DNA of 34,020 nucleotides from Lachnospiraceae bacterium UBA7050 (GTDB lineage Bacteria; Bacillota; Clostridia; Lachnospirales; Lachnospiraceae): contig DLAJ01000011.1 in assembly GCA_002493905.1 (NCBI GenBank), positions 87,834 to 121,853 of the forward strand. Direction: 5' to 3'. Shown one piece after another: positions 1 through 8,435 of this stretch (positions are counted from its first letter, which is position 1; each line of letters begins with the position of its first letter). The position numbers and the translations under genes were made by a program. The notes under the pieces are model-generated. The model ran no database searches. It had not been told where the DNA came from and worked only from the letters and a program-made list of their open reading frames with translations.

Positions 1-45
1 GAGTCATTTTTGACTGCATTCTTTGTGAATGGGGAAGAAAAATAA
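1..45 (+). CDS. 3' end of an upstream gene (partial)
   Basis: The first 14 codons are open in frame 1 and end at a TAA at 43-45. The encoded tail is ESFLTAFFVNGEEK. A purine-rich ribosome site for the next gene follows at once, so this is probably the C-terminus of an upstream gene in the same polysaccharide operon. Too little is present to name a family. Confidence 0.4.
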   Translation, partial: ESFLTAFFVNGEEK

Positions 46-66
46 AAGGGGGAACGGTCGGCCGCT

Positions 67-1359
67 ATGACTGCAGGACAATTTTCAAACGGAATCAAAA
101 AGACATTCCGCTACGCGAAGCGAAACGGCTGGCGCAGTGCGTTTTATGCCGCATTGGAACGGTTAGCACAGCAGAAAAAACGATATTTTTATGAGCCGCC
201 TGCCGAGGAAGCACTGGCGGCACAACGGACCCGCATCTGGGAAAACACCCCGAAGATCAGCATTTTGGTGCCGGCTTATGAAACAAAAGAGGAATTTTTA
301 AGAGCGCTGATCGGAAGCGTGCAGGCGCAGACCTATAGCAACTGGGAGCTGATCATTGCGGATGCCGGGAGCGGGGATCAGGTAAAACGCACGGTGTATC
401 CGTACACCCGTGAGGATGCAAGAATCAATTATTATCATTTGGGCGAAAACCGTGGAATCTCTGATAATACCAACAGGGGGCTTGATTTTGCGGGCGGCAC
501 ATATACGGTACTGCTCGATCATGACGACCTTCTCACGCCCGATGCGGTCTACGAGATGGTATGCGCGGCTAAGAAAAATCCGGACGCGGCTCTGTTCTAT
601 TCGGATGAAGATAAATGTGACGCGTCGGCGGAGCGGTTTCACACGCCGCATTATAAACTTGACTTCAATCTGGATCTTTTTCTGACCAATAATTATATCT
701 GCCACCTTGCAATGCTCAAAACAGAGACACTTAAAAGTCTGCGCCTGCGCCCGGAATATGACGGTGCGCAGGATTATGACCTGTTTTTACGGATCGCGGC
801 AAAGGGGGAAAGGATTGTGCATGTGCCGAAGGTACTTTATCACTGGCGCAGCCACGAAAAGTCAACAGCGGACAATCCTGAAAGCAAACGCTATGCCTAC
901 GAAGCAGGGCGGCGCGCATTAGACGACTTTTACAGGACGGCAGGCTGGGCGGCGCATGCCGAGGAAGACCAGCATGTCGGATTTTACCGTACCGTTTATG
1001 AAAAAAACATATTCGAAGTTCGGCCGGAAGTGGGAGCTATCGGCGGAGCGGTCATACACCGCGGCAAAATTGCGGGCGGCGCGATGGAAGAAGACGGGAC
1101 CGTGCGCTATGATGGATTACATGAGAAGTACAGCGGATATATGAACCGCGCCGTGCTTTCGCAGAGCGTCCCGGCGCTCGACCTGCGCTGCATGACAGTC
1201 CGGGATGAGTTTCGGGAGCAATATGAGGAATCTGCAGCCCGAATGGACGGCACGGGGGAGTCAGCAGTCAGGGAAAGCCTCGCGTTTGGCAGGGCAGTCC
1301 ATGACCGGGGGAGTCTGTTGATTTACAGTCCGTCGGATTTGTGTTATACTATAAAATAA
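67..1359 (+). CDS. Family 2 glycosyltransferase with a remnant second GT domain
   Basis: 430 residues. A GT2 (GT-A fold) domain begins near residue 64 with ISILVPAYE. It continues through the ENRGISDNTNRGLD motif and the metal-binding DHDD of LLDHDDLLTPDA, then YSDEDKCD, and GAQDYDLFLRIA, where the catalytic base region is expected. It should transfer a sugar from a nucleotide donor to a lipid-linked or growing surface glycan on the cytoplasmic face. After about residue 320 the sequence (EVGAIGGAVIHRGK, then HEKYSGYMNRAV) resembles only the late part of the second GT2 module of large tandem transferases; the nucleotide-binding start of that module is missing. A purine run at 46-54 is the likely ribosome site, with rather long spacing. 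Other surface-glycan genes follow. Donor and linkage cannot be read from sequence. Confidence 0.85.
   Translation: MTAGQFSNGIKKTFRYAKRNGWRSAFYAALERLAQQKKRYFYEPPAEEALAAQRTRIWENTPKISILVPAYETKEEFLRALIGSVQAQTYSNWELIIADAGSGDQVKRTVYPYTREDARINYYHLGENRGISDNTNRGLDFAGGTYTVLLDHDDLLTPDAVYEMVCAAKKNPDAALFYSDEDKCDASAERFHTPHYKLDFNLDLFLTNNYICHLAMLKTETLKSLRLRPEYDGAQDYDLFLRIAAKGERIVHVPKVLYHWRSHEKSTADNPESKRYAYEAGRRALDDFYRTAGWAAHAEEDQHVGFYRTVYEKNIFEVRPEVGAIGGAVIHRGKIAGGAMEEDGTVRYDGLHEKYSGYMNRAVLSQSVPALDLRCMTVRDEFREQYEESAARMDGTGESAVRESLAFGRAVHDRGSLLIYSPSDLCYTIK
1322..1350 (+). promoter_or_regulatory. Predicted sigma-A promoter inside the end of the first GT gene
   Basis: TTTACA at 1322-1327 and TATACT at 1345-1350 are separated by 17 bases, each 5 of 6 to consensus. 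It would start transcription near 1357 and serve the glycosyltransferase gene at 1473, which lies behind a 113-base gap. It overlaps the last codons of the upstream gene. Prediction only. Confidence 0.55.
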
Positions 1360-1472
1360 TTTGCATCACGGCTGCTTTGGCTTTGTTGTACGATCATTAT
1401 GCAAAATATGCCAGAACAGGTAACTATCTGACGCACTTGCGCGTCTAATAAATATTGGGGGAAACTTCGGGG

Positions 1473-2486
1473 ATGTCCAAAGTTACGGTTGTCATACCGA
1501 ATTATAATGGAAAAAAATACCTGAATCCCTGCGTGGAATCCCTGATGACGCAGAGCTTCAATGATTTTTCCATCATCATTGTTGATAATGCTTCTGAAGA
1601 CGGCAGCATGGACGAGCTTTCCGACTGGATGACAGAAAAAGGAAAGGAAGAATCTGCGGCAGGTGCAGATACTAGCTGTATACCGGAGATCATCTGCCAC
1701 AGATTAAAAAGAAATACCGGTTTTTCCCATGCGGTCAATCTTGGAATCCGGCGTGCTTCCGGTGAATATGTTTTTTTGCTTAACAATGACACGAGAGTGG
1801 AACCGGACTGTATCTTAAATCTGGTGCGGTTCATGGACAGCCATCAGGATGCGTTTTGCGCGGGCGCGAAAATGCTGATGATGTCATCGCCGGACTGTAT
1901 TGATGACTGCGGTGATTTCTACAATGCGCTGGGATATGCTTTTGCTGCGGGTAAAGGCAGAAAAAGCGGGGAGTTTACTGCGGAACGCAAAATCTTTTCC
2001 GCCTGCGCCGGGGCAGCCCTTTACCGGACAAGCATGCTTCGCAAAATCGGGTTATTTGATGAAAACCACTTTGCTTATCTGGAAGATGTAGATATTGGCT
2101 ACCGTGCCCGGCTGAATGGACTGATCAGCTATATTGTACCCTCTGCGGTTGTGCTTCATGCGGGGAGCGCTGTCAGCGGTTCAAGGCATAATGCGTTTAA
2201 GGTACGGTTGGCAGCAAGAAACAGCATCTATCTGATTTATAAAAACCAGCCAATCTTACAACGATTATTAAATCTTCCTTTTATATTGGCGGGTATTTTG
2301 GTGAAATTTTTATACTTCTGCAAAAAAGGACTTGGCAAAGATTATCTAAGCGGTTTAGCGGCCGGGATTCGATTTTGCTTTACAAAGGAGGCGAGCAGGC
2401 ACAGAGTTCGTTTTCAAACAAAAAACATGCGTTATTATATTCGTATCCAATGGGAATTATGGCGGAATTTGTTTCGAATGTGTTAA
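1473..2486 (+). CDS. Family 2 glycosyltransferase (rhamnosyltransferase-like)
   Basis: 337 residues from the ATG at 1473. This start was chosen because GGGGGA at 1457-1462 gives a ribosome site about 10 bases upstream and the protein then begins directly with the GT2 first strand, VTVVIPNYNG. An in-frame TTG at 1455 lies before that ribosome site and is unlikely. Motifs: DNASEDGS, the NTGFSHAVNLGI nucleotide-sugar motif, LLNNDTRVEPD with its metal-binding acidic residues, and DENHFAYLEDVDIGYRARLNG, the ED-containing catalytic region. This pattern is common in WbbL-like rhamnosyltransferases. The C-terminal 90 residues are basic and hydrophobic and probably sit on the membrane. It likely extends a surface polysaccharide with the neighbouring genes. 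Donor specificity is inference. Confidence 0.85.
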   Translation: MSKVTVVIPNYNGKKYLNPCVESLMTQSFNDFSIIIVDNASEDGSMDELSDWMTEKGKEESAAGADTSCIPEIICHRLKRNTGFSHAVNLGIRRASGEYVFLLNNDTRVEPDCILNLVRFMDSHQDAFCAGAKMLMMSSPDCIDDCGDFYNALGYAFAAGKGRKSGEFTAERKIFSACAGAALYRTSMLRKIGLFDENHFAYLEDVDIGYRARLNGLISYIVPSAVVLHAGSAVSGSRHNAFKVRLAARNSIYLIYKNQPILQRLLNLPFILAGILVKFLYFCKKGLGKDYLSGLAAGIRFCFTKEASRHRVRFQTKNMRYYIRIQWELWRNLFRMC

Positions 2487-2530
2487 CTGTGTATAGGTAA
2501 AAACGGCAAAAAATGTAATATTTCCAAATA

Positions 2531-2593
2531 AAATCGTAGATTTTATTATAAAAATCGAAGATTTTGTTGTAAAAATTAAAGATTTTATTGTAA
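2531..2593 (+). repeat. Three 21-bp direct repeats upstream of a promoter
   Basis: Three consecutive 21-base units (2531-2551, 2552-2572, 2573-2593) share the core AGATTTT followed by a TTRTAA-like end. The spacing is exactly two DNA turns. The third copy runs into the predicted -35 of the next gene. The arrangement suits an activator binding the same DNA face, but no regulator can be named. Confidence 0.75.
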
Positions 2594-2616
2594 AAACCGT
2601 TATCATATTGTAATAT
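2588..2616 (+). promoter_or_regulatory. Predicted promoter for the sugar-phosphate transferase
   Basis: TTGTAA at 2588-2593 and TAATAT at 2611-2616 have a 17-base spacer, each 4 of 6 to consensus. The weak -35 overlaps the last of the three 21-bp repeats, which fits an activator-dependent promoter. Inference from sequence only. Confidence 0.4.
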
Positions 2617-2646
2617 GTTGATGGTATGTAAACAGGGTGACCAGAC

Positions 2647-4047
2647 TTGATCAAAGATAATCAGAAATATTTCAACCGCCTTCATGTTTTATTAGATGCG
2701 GCGATTGTTGCAGGCAGTTATCTGCTGGCGTGGTTTATAAAATTTAAGAGCGGACTGGTTCGGAGTGAGGCGGGTCTGTCAGAGGCAACGTATTTCTCGC
2801 TGCTTTTGTTGGTTGTTCCGCTTTTTACAATTTTGTACGGCGTGTGTAATCTTTATAGCTCCAAAAGGATGTCGGGCAGAATACACGAGTTTTACAATAT
2901 TGTCAAAGCGAATACGATCGGACTGCTGATCTTTATCGCTGTATTGTTTTCCATCAAACAGCTTCACTTTTCGCGGTTTATGGTGTTTGGGTTTTTTATC
3001 CTGAACATTACATTTGATACAATTGTAAGGAATTTTATTCGCTATATTCTTCATTTTTTCCGAAGCAGGGGCTATAACGTCAAGTATATTCTGCTTGTCG
3101 GATATTCGCGGGCAGCGGAACAGTATATTGACAGGATTAACGCCAATCCCCAGTGGGGTTATGTGGTAAGAGGGATTCTGGATGATCACATTCCGCGCGG
3201 AACGCTGTACCGCGGCGTCAAAGTGCTTGGAACGATCAACAATCTGTTTGTCATTCTGCCGCAGAGCAAGCTGGATGAGATTGCGGTGACGCTCGCGCTG
3301 GAGGATTACGGGAGGCTTGAGGCAATTGTATCCCTTTGCGAAAAATCAGGGGTACATACCAAGTTTATTCCTGATTATAACAGTGTGATTCCAAGCAGGC
3401 CATATACGGAGGATCTGATGGGGCTTCCGGTCATCAATATCCGCCATGTACCGCTGACGAACACGTTTAATCTGCTGATGAAGCGGAGCGTGGATCTGGT
3501 CGGAAGTCTTGTATGTATTGTCCTTTTTTCGCCGTTTATGCTATTTGCGGTGATCGGAATCAAGGTTACGGATAAGGGCCCGCTGATTTTTAAGCAGGAG
3601 AGGGTCGGACTGCATAATAAATCGTTTCAAATGTATAAGTTTCGTACGATGGAAGTTCAGAAACCGAGTGCGGAACAGAAAGCGTGGACAACGAGAAATG
3701 ATCCGCGCGTAACGAAGATCGGCAGGATTTTAAGAAAAACAAGTATTGATGAAATGCCGCAGATCTTTAATGTGCTGAAAGGGGATATGAGTCTCGTGGG
3801 TCCCAGACCCGAACGTCCCTTCTTTGTAGAGAAGTTTAAGGAAGAGATTCCGCGATATATGATCAAGCACCAGGTTCGTCCGGGAATGACAGGATGGGCA
3901 CAGATCAACGGTTACCGCGGCGATACCTCTATCCGCAAGCGGGTAGAGTATGATCTGTATTACATTGAGAACTGGACCATGGCGTTCGATATCAAGATAT
4001 TGTTCCTGACATTATTCAAGGGCTTTATCAATAAGAATGCCTGCTAG
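2647..4047 (+). CDS. Polyprenyl-phosphate sugar-1-phosphate transferase (WcaJ-like)
   Basis: 466 residues, the usual length for this family. It transfers a hexose-1-phosphate from a UDP-sugar to undecaprenyl phosphate, the first membrane step of exopolysaccharide or capsule assembly. The N-terminal third has about four hydrophobic helices (residues 15-35, 50-75, 90-108, 115-135). A Rossmann-like CoA_binding_3 region follows (VKYILLVGYSRAAEQYI). The C-terminal Bac_transf domain begins at KRSVDLVGSLVC with a membrane re-entrant helix and contains FKQERVG, YKFRTM, the catalytic SIDEMPQ, LVGPRPE and RPGMTGWAQINGYRG. The start is a TTG with AGGGTGA six bases upstream; no in-frame ATG is nearby. 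Sugar identity is unknown; glucose or galactose is usual for this class. Confidence 0.93.
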   Translation: MIKDNQKYFNRLHVLLDAAIVAGSYLLAWFIKFKSGLVRSEAGLSEATYFSLLLLVVPLFTILYGVCNLYSSKRMSGRIHEFYNIVKANTIGLLIFIAVLFSIKQLHFSRFMVFGFFILNITFDTIVRNFIRYILHFFRSRGYNVKYILLVGYSRAAEQYIDRINANPQWGYVVRGILDDHIPRGTLYRGVKVLGTINNLFVILPQSKLDEIAVTLALEDYGRLEAIVSLCEKSGVHTKFIPDYNSVIPSRPYTEDLMGLPVINIRHVPLTNTFNLLMKRSVDLVGSLVCIVLFSPFMLFAVIGIKVTDKGPLIFKQERVGLHNKSFQMYKFRTMEVQKPSAEQKAWTTRNDPRVTKIGRILRKTSIDEMPQIFNVLKGDMSLVGPRPERPFFVEKFKEEIPRYMIKHQVRPGMTGWAQINGYRGDTSIRKRVEYDLYYIENWTMAFDIKILFLTLFKGFINKNAC

Positions 4048-4061
4048 AAAAGGAGCAAGAG

Positions 4062-5240
4062 ATGGCAAAGCAGCAGTCACAGGGAACAAAACCGGCCGGC
4101 AAAAGGCTGACGCCGAAGCAGAGGGCAGCAAGAAAAAGAAGAAATATCATCATTTTTATTGTGGAATTGTTTATATTGGCAATTGTTGTAGTCGGCGCAT
4201 GGGCCATTATCAGACTGACACGGGTAGAACACCATGACTTAAATATTGGAACCGTGGATGACATTGAGAGCGGCGGCGATGTAGACGTTGTCGTCAATAA
4301 GGACGTGTATGAAAATTATACGGAGCCGGAGAATCCGATGGCGCGTTATATGCAGGTTGCACTGTTCGGTCTGGATTCGCGGAAGAGAAAGCTTGGCGCG
4401 GAGGCCAGCCGTTCCGATACGATCATCATTGCATGTATTGATACACAGGAGAAGACGATCAAGCTTGTTTCCGTTTACCGTGATACCTATCTGAACCTGA
4501 CAAACGGTTCCTACAATAAATGCAACGGCGCCTATGCTGCAGGCGGTGAGGCGCGCGCAATGACGATGCTGAATACGAATCTGGATCTGTATATTACGGA
4601 TTATGTGACAGTCGGTTTTTGGGGGCTGATCGATGCGATCGATAAACTGGGCGGCGTCATGGTTGATGTGGCATCTAATGAAATCAGCTACTTAAATGAT
4701 TATCAGATCAGTATGGTCGGAACAACGACCGACGGCCTGCATTATGACGCAGAGGCAAATGTAGATTATACGCCGGTTACGCAGAGCGGCTATCAGCGCT
4801 TAAACGGACTGCAGGCAGTGGCATACTGCCGTATCCGGTATGTCGGAAATGACTACGGAAGAACTGAGCGTCAGCGTAAGGTCATCGCGGCAATGATGGA
4901 AGCTGCAAAGAATATGAGTATCGAGGAGCTGACGGCAATCTTAAACAGTGATGTATTCGATGAATTTTCTACAAGCATTAAGCTTGATACGATTCTTTCG
5001 ATGCTTGGGGATCTGGGTGAGTATGAGATCGTGGAGAGCTGCGGGTTCCCGGCGATGGATATGCTGCAGAGCGGTACGATCGGCAAGAAGGGAAGCTGTG
5101 TTATCCCGATGGATTTAACGGCAAATGTGACGAAGCTGCATGAGATTTTGTTTGGCACCGTCGATTATGAACCAAGTGAGACGGTGAGGGAGTACAGCCG
5201 TCAGATTCAGCAGGATACAGCTCAATATCTGAGACAGTAG
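4062..5240 (+). CDS. LCP-family (LytR-CpsA-Psr) glycopolymer ligase
   Basis: 392 residues. A basic cytoplasmic N-terminus is followed by one membrane helix at about 29-50 and an extracellular LCP domain at about 95-290. LCP hallmarks are visible: FGLDSR (D105), RSDTIIIACID (R117, D119), SVYRDTYL (R140, D141) and CRIRYVGNDYGRTERQRKV, the arginine-rich site that binds the polyprenyl pyrophosphate. These enzymes move completed glycans from undecaprenyl pyrophosphate onto peptidoglycan or wall proteins. AGGAG lies seven bases before the ATG, and the gene follows the sugar transferase by 14 bases, so the two are co-transcribed and probably act on the same polymer. A strong terminator follows. Confidence 0.93.
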   Translation: MAKQQSQGTKPAGKRLTPKQRAARKRRNIIIFIVELFILAIVVVGAWAIIRLTRVEHHDLNIGTVDDIESGGDVDVVVNKDVYENYTEPENPMARYMQVALFGLDSRKRKLGAEASRSDTIIIACIDTQEKTIKLVSVYRDTYLNLTNGSYNKCNGAYAAGGEARAMTMLNTNLDLYITDYVTVGFWGLIDAIDKLGGVMVDVASNEISYLNDYQISMVGTTTDGLHYDAEANVDYTPVTQSGYQRLNGLQAVAYCRIRYVGNDYGRTERQRKVIAAMMEAAKNMSIEELTAILNSDVFDEFSTSIKLDTILSMLGDLGEYEIVESCGFPAMDMLQSGTIGKKGSCVIPMDLTANVTKLHEILFGTVDYEPSETVREYSRQIQQDTAQYLRQ

Positions 5241-5262
5241 AAAAGACAATGGGAATACAAAG

Positions 5263-5297
5263 GAGGATTCCATGGATCAGCGGAATCCTCTTTTTTT
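5263..5297 (+). terminator. Intrinsic terminator after the LCP gene
   Basis: A perfect 9-bp stem, GAGGATTCC (5263-5271) with GGAATCCTC (5282-5290), has a 10-base loop and is followed by seven T (5291-5297). Confidence 0.92.
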
Positions 5298-5318
5298 CAA
5301 ATGGTTTTCGGGGGTATA

Positions 5319-5445
5319 GGTTGAAAAATAAGCTTGATAGCTTATTTTTCAACCGGCAATTTGAGTCAGAGCCTCAAATATGCCTTGATCGCAGTCGGAA
5401 ATCTGAAATTTCCGACGCGTGTCATCGCAGTAAACTGCTCTGACA
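5319..5445 (+). other. Multi-hairpin intergenic element
   Basis: The gap before the next glycosyltransferase holds nested inverted repeats. A perfect 15-bp stem pairs 5319-5333 with 5340-5354 over a 6-base loop. An outer 8-bp helix pairs GTCAGAGC (5365-5372) with GCTCTGAC (5437-5444). Inside it a 9-bp stem pairs GTCGGAAAT (5394-5402) with ATTTCCGAC (5408-5416), and GCAG TAAA CTGC forms a small hairpin. The outer helix ends just before the GGAGG ribosome site at 5446. No U-tract follows any stem. It may be a dispersed extragenic repeat or a structured leader; no known riboswitch class is recognised. Confidence 0.6.
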
Positions 5446-5457
5446 TGGAGGATTAGT

Positions 5458-6474
5458 ATGAGATCGGTTGATGTGATCATTCCAACTTATCGGCCGGATC
5501 AACGGCTTTTTAGAATATTAGAGCGGCTTCATGCGCAGACTTATCCGGTGCAGAGAATTATTTTGGTGAACACGGAGGAATCTTATTTAGAGGAGCTGAT
5601 CTATGCCACAGGCGTTGCGCGTGCGTTTGACCTTGACCGATTATTTGAAAATGTAGAGCTGCGTCATATCAAAAAGCAGGAATTTGATCATGGCGGCACA
5701 AGACGGTTGGGCGTCTCCATGTCGGACGCAGATGTGTTTGTCTGTATGACGGACGACGCGCTCCCGGCAGATACCCATTTGATCGCAGAGCTTGTGTCCG
5801 GATTGACAAAGGACCGTGTGGCAGTATGCTATGCACGGCAGCTTGCAAGGAAACACAGCAGCGAGGCAGAACGGTTTGCAAGACAATTCAATTATCCGGA
5901 GCAGGCATGCGTGAAGTTTGAAACAGACCGGGAGAGGCTCGGCATAAAAACGTATTTCTGCTCGAATGTCTGCGCGGCGTATTGGAGAGAGGTTTACGAG
6001 GAATTAGGCGGATTTATCACGCATACGATTTTTAATGAAGATATGATCTTTGCGGCAGCAGCGGCAAAAAAAGGATACGGTATCGCTTACCAGCCGTCGG
6101 CGCGGGTCTACCATTCCCATCATTACACGGGCAGACAGCAGTTTAGGCGCAATTTTGATCTGGGCGTGTCGCAGGCGCTTCATCCGGAGGTGTTTGAAGG
6201 GCTTGTCTCTGAAGGGGAAGGCGTGCGTATGGTCAGGCAGACGGCGCTGCATCTGCTGAAGCAGGGGAAAGGATTACAGATTCCGGGGCTGGTTGTGGAC
6301 AGTGCCTGTAAGTATGCGGGTTATCAAATGGGAAAGCATTATAAACTGCTTCCGCAGAAGCTGATACTTTCCTGTACGGGGAATCGTGAATTCTGGATAC
6401 GGGAGCCTGTACAGACCGGTAAACGCAGCGATAGGGATAAAGCGGATTCAGATAGAGCGCATGGTATTTTATAG
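5458..6474 (+). CDS. Family 2 glycosyltransferase (rhamnosyltransferase-like)
   Basis: 338 residues. VDVIIPTYRPD begins the GT2 fold. EFDHGGTRRLGVS matches the F-x-HGGTRN-LG signature of rhamnosyltransferases, CMTDDALPAD carries the metal-binding acidic pair, and FCSNVCAAY with FNEDMIFAAAAAKKGY forms the acceptor/catalytic part. A basic C-terminal tail probably lies at the membrane. GGAGG sits seven bases before the ATG. The gene lies downstream of a terminator and a structured intergenic element and only 26 bases before glmS, so it probably shares a transcript with glmS. Rhamnose specificity is inferred from the HGGTR motif only. Confidence 0.85.
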   Translation: MRSVDVIIPTYRPDQRLFRILERLHAQTYPVQRIILVNTEESYLEELIYATGVARAFDLDRLFENVELRHIKKQEFDHGGTRRLGVSMSDADVFVCMTDDALPADTHLIAELVSGLTKDRVAVCYARQLARKHSSEAERFARQFNYPEQACVKFETDRERLGIKTYFCSNVCAAYWREVYEELGGFITHTIFNEDMIFAAAAAKKGYGIAYQPSARVYHSHHYTGRQQFRRNFDLGVSQALHPEVFEGLVSEGEGVRMVRQTALHLLKQGKGLQIPGLVVDSACKYAGYQMGKHYKLLPQKLILSCTGNREFWIREPVQTGKRSDRDKADSDRAHGIL

Positions 6475-6500
6475 AACAGAAAAAGGAGCATGACAGCATT

Positions 6501-8327
6501 ATGTGTGGAATTGTAGGTTATATCGGTACAAGACAGGCAGCGCCGATTATACTGGACGGTCTGGCAAAACTGGAGTATCGCGGTTATGACTCGGCAGGAA
6601 TGGCGATTTATGACGGAAAGGAGATTCACATTACAAAATCCGTCGGGAGGCTGAAGGTGCTGGAGGAACTGACGCATGGCGGCGCGACAATGCCGGGAAA
6701 GATCGGTATCGGTCATACGCGCTGGGCAACACACGGCGCGCCGAATGATATCAATGCTCATCCGCACTATAATGCGGAGCATACGATTGCAGTCGTGCAT
6801 AACGGCATCATCGAGAATTATCTCCAGTTAAAAAAGAAACTGACAGAAAGAGGATATGTGTTTGTTTCGGAGACGGATACGGAGATACTGGCGCAGATGC
6901 TGGATTATTATTATACCGGAAATCCGATTGAAACGATTGCGAAGGTGATGCACCGTGTAGAGGGGTCTTATGCGCTCGGCATTATTTTTGCGGACCATCC
7001 CGAGGAAGTATTCGCAGTACGCAAAGACAGTCCGCTCATTGTCGGACAGAGTGAAGACGGCTGTTTTATTGCATCGGATGTGCCGGCTGTCTTAAAGTAT
7101 ACGCGTCAGGTGTATTTCGTGGAAAATGAGGAGATTGTCAGACTCCGCGCAGATCATATGCATTTTTATAATGTGGATGTGGAGGAGATCGTCAAAACGC
7201 CCGTGACGATCGAGTGGGATGCCAATGCCGCCGAAAAAGCGGGATATGAGCATTTTATGCTCAAGGAGATGTATGAGCAGCCGAAGACGGTCAGGGAGAC
7301 GTTGTCCCCGAGACTGCGCGACCATGATATTGTCATTGATGAGCTGCAGATGAGCGCTGAGGATATCCGTGCCGTCCGTAAGTTTCATATTGTTGCATGC
7401 GGCTCGGCTTACCACGCAGGCGTTACTGCGAAATACGTGATTGAGGGGCTTGCGCGTATTCCGGTTGAAGTGGACCTGGCGTCCGAATTTCGTTACCGGA
7501 ATCCGATCCTGGAAGAGGGAGCCATGGTCATTGTGGTCAGCCAGTCGGGAGAGACCGCAGATACGCTGGCAGCGCTTCGGGAAGCAAAAAAGCGCGGCTT
7601 TCCGGTACTCGGAATTGTCAATGTAGTAGGAAGCTCTATTGCAAGGGAAGCAGACCGCGTTATGTATACATGGGCGGGACCTGAGATTGCTGTTGCGACA
7701 ACAAAAGCTTACAGTGCGCAGTTGATCGCGTTTTACCTGCTGGCGCTGAAGTTTGCAAAGATCAGAGAGCAGATTACCGAAAAAGCGTTTCAGAGCATGC
7801 TGGAGGAGTTGCAGAAGCTTCCGAATCAGATTGAACTGCTTCTGAATAATAAAGAGAAAATCCAAAAATTCGCAAACCGGTATCTGGCAGCAAGGGATGT
7901 CTTTTTTATCGGACGCGGGATTGACTACGCCATTTCTCTGGAAGGCTCCCTGAAGTTAAAGGAGATTTCTTATGTACACTCCGAGGCATATGCGGCGGGT
8001 GAGCTAAAGCATGGGACAATTTCTTTGATAGAGGAGGGTACGCTTGTGGCGGCTGTATCGACGCAGCCCGATCTGTATCAAAAAACGATATCTAATATGG
8101 TGGAGGTCAAAGCGCGTGGGGCGTTCGTGCTTGCCGTGACAAATGAGGATAACAGGGAGATTGAGCGCGCCGCGGATTATGTAGTCTATATTCCAAGTAC
8201 GAATCCGTTTTTTGCAAATTCGCTTGCGATCATCCCATTACAGCTGTTTGGCTATTATGTTGCGGTCGGAAAAGGCTGTGATGTCGATAAGCCGCGGAAT
8301 CTGGCGAAATCAGTGACGGTGGAATAA
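6501..8327 (+). CDS. glmS: Glutamine--fructose-6-phosphate aminotransferase (isomerizing)
   Basis: 608 residues, full family length. It makes glucosamine-6-phosphate from fructose-6-phosphate and glutamine, the entry step to UDP-GlcNAc for peptidoglycan and surface glycans. The N-terminal Ntn glutaminase starts MCGIVGYIG with the nucleophile Cys2, which fixes the start codon even though AAGGAG lies a long 13 bases upstream. HTRWATHG and VVHNGIIEN are glutamine-site motifs. Two SIS sugar-isomerase domains follow: ACGSAYHAG with VSQSGETADTL, then FIGRGIDYAISLEGSLKLKEISY. The C-terminus KSVTVE is typical. The 5' gap is only 26 bases, so no glmS ribozyme can be present here; control must differ from that of Bacillus. 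Confidence 0.98.
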   Translation: MCGIVGYIGTRQAAPIILDGLAKLEYRGYDSAGMAIYDGKEIHITKSVGRLKVLEELTHGGATMPGKIGIGHTRWATHGAPNDINAHPHYNAEHTIAVVHNGIIENYLQLKKKLTERGYVFVSETDTEILAQMLDYYYTGNPIETIAKVMHRVEGSYALGIIFADHPEEVFAVRKDSPLIVGQSEDGCFIASDVPAVLKYTRQVYFVENEEIVRLRADHMHFYNVDVEEIVKTPVTIEWDANAAEKAGYEHFMLKEMYEQPKTVRETLSPRLRDHDIVIDELQMSAEDIRAVRKFHIVACGSAYHAGVTAKYVIEGLARIPVEVDLASEFRYRNPILEEGAMVIVVSQSGETADTLAALREAKKRGFPVLGIVNVVGSSIAREADRVMYTWAGPEIAVATTKAYSAQLIAFYLLALKFAKIREQITEKAFQSMLEELQKLPNQIELLLNNKEKIQKFANRYLAARDVFFIGRGIDYAISLEGSLKLKEISYVHSEAYAAGELKHGTISLIEEGTLVAAVSTQPDLYQKTISNMVEVKARGAFVLAVTNEDNREIERAADYVVYIPSTNPFFANSLAIIPLQLFGYYVAVGKGCDVDKPRNLAKSVTVE

Positions 8328-8335
8328 AAGATCAT

Positions 8336-8391
8336 TTTTCACAAATTAAATTTTTTTTCATCACAGATTCTTCACAAATGGACTCTATACT
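8336..8391 (+). promoter_or_regulatory. htrA promoter region with TTCACAAAT repeats
   Basis: TATACT at 8386-8391 is a good -10, but nothing resembles a -35 at the right distance. Upstream, the 9-mer TTCACAAAT occurs exactly at 8338-8346 and 8371-8379. The octamer TTTTCACA at 8336-8343, with a 7 of 8 match at 8369-8376, recalls the tandem octamers described upstream of Bacillus htrA genes controlled by CssRS. A weak -35 with upstream repeats suggests activation by a stress response regulator. This is inference. Confidence 0.45.
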
Positions 8392-8435
8392 GATCTCATC
8401 GAAGGGGGAAAATAAAAAGAAAAGAGGTCATGATG

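Noticed and set aside
5249..5443. 64-codon plus-strand frame crossing the intergenic hairpins
   Set aside because: It spans a terminator and several inverted repeats and looks like a by-product of repeat sequence.
6475..6500. glmS ribozyme upstream of glmS
   Set aside because: Only 26 bases separate the previous stop from glmS, far too short for the ribozyme.
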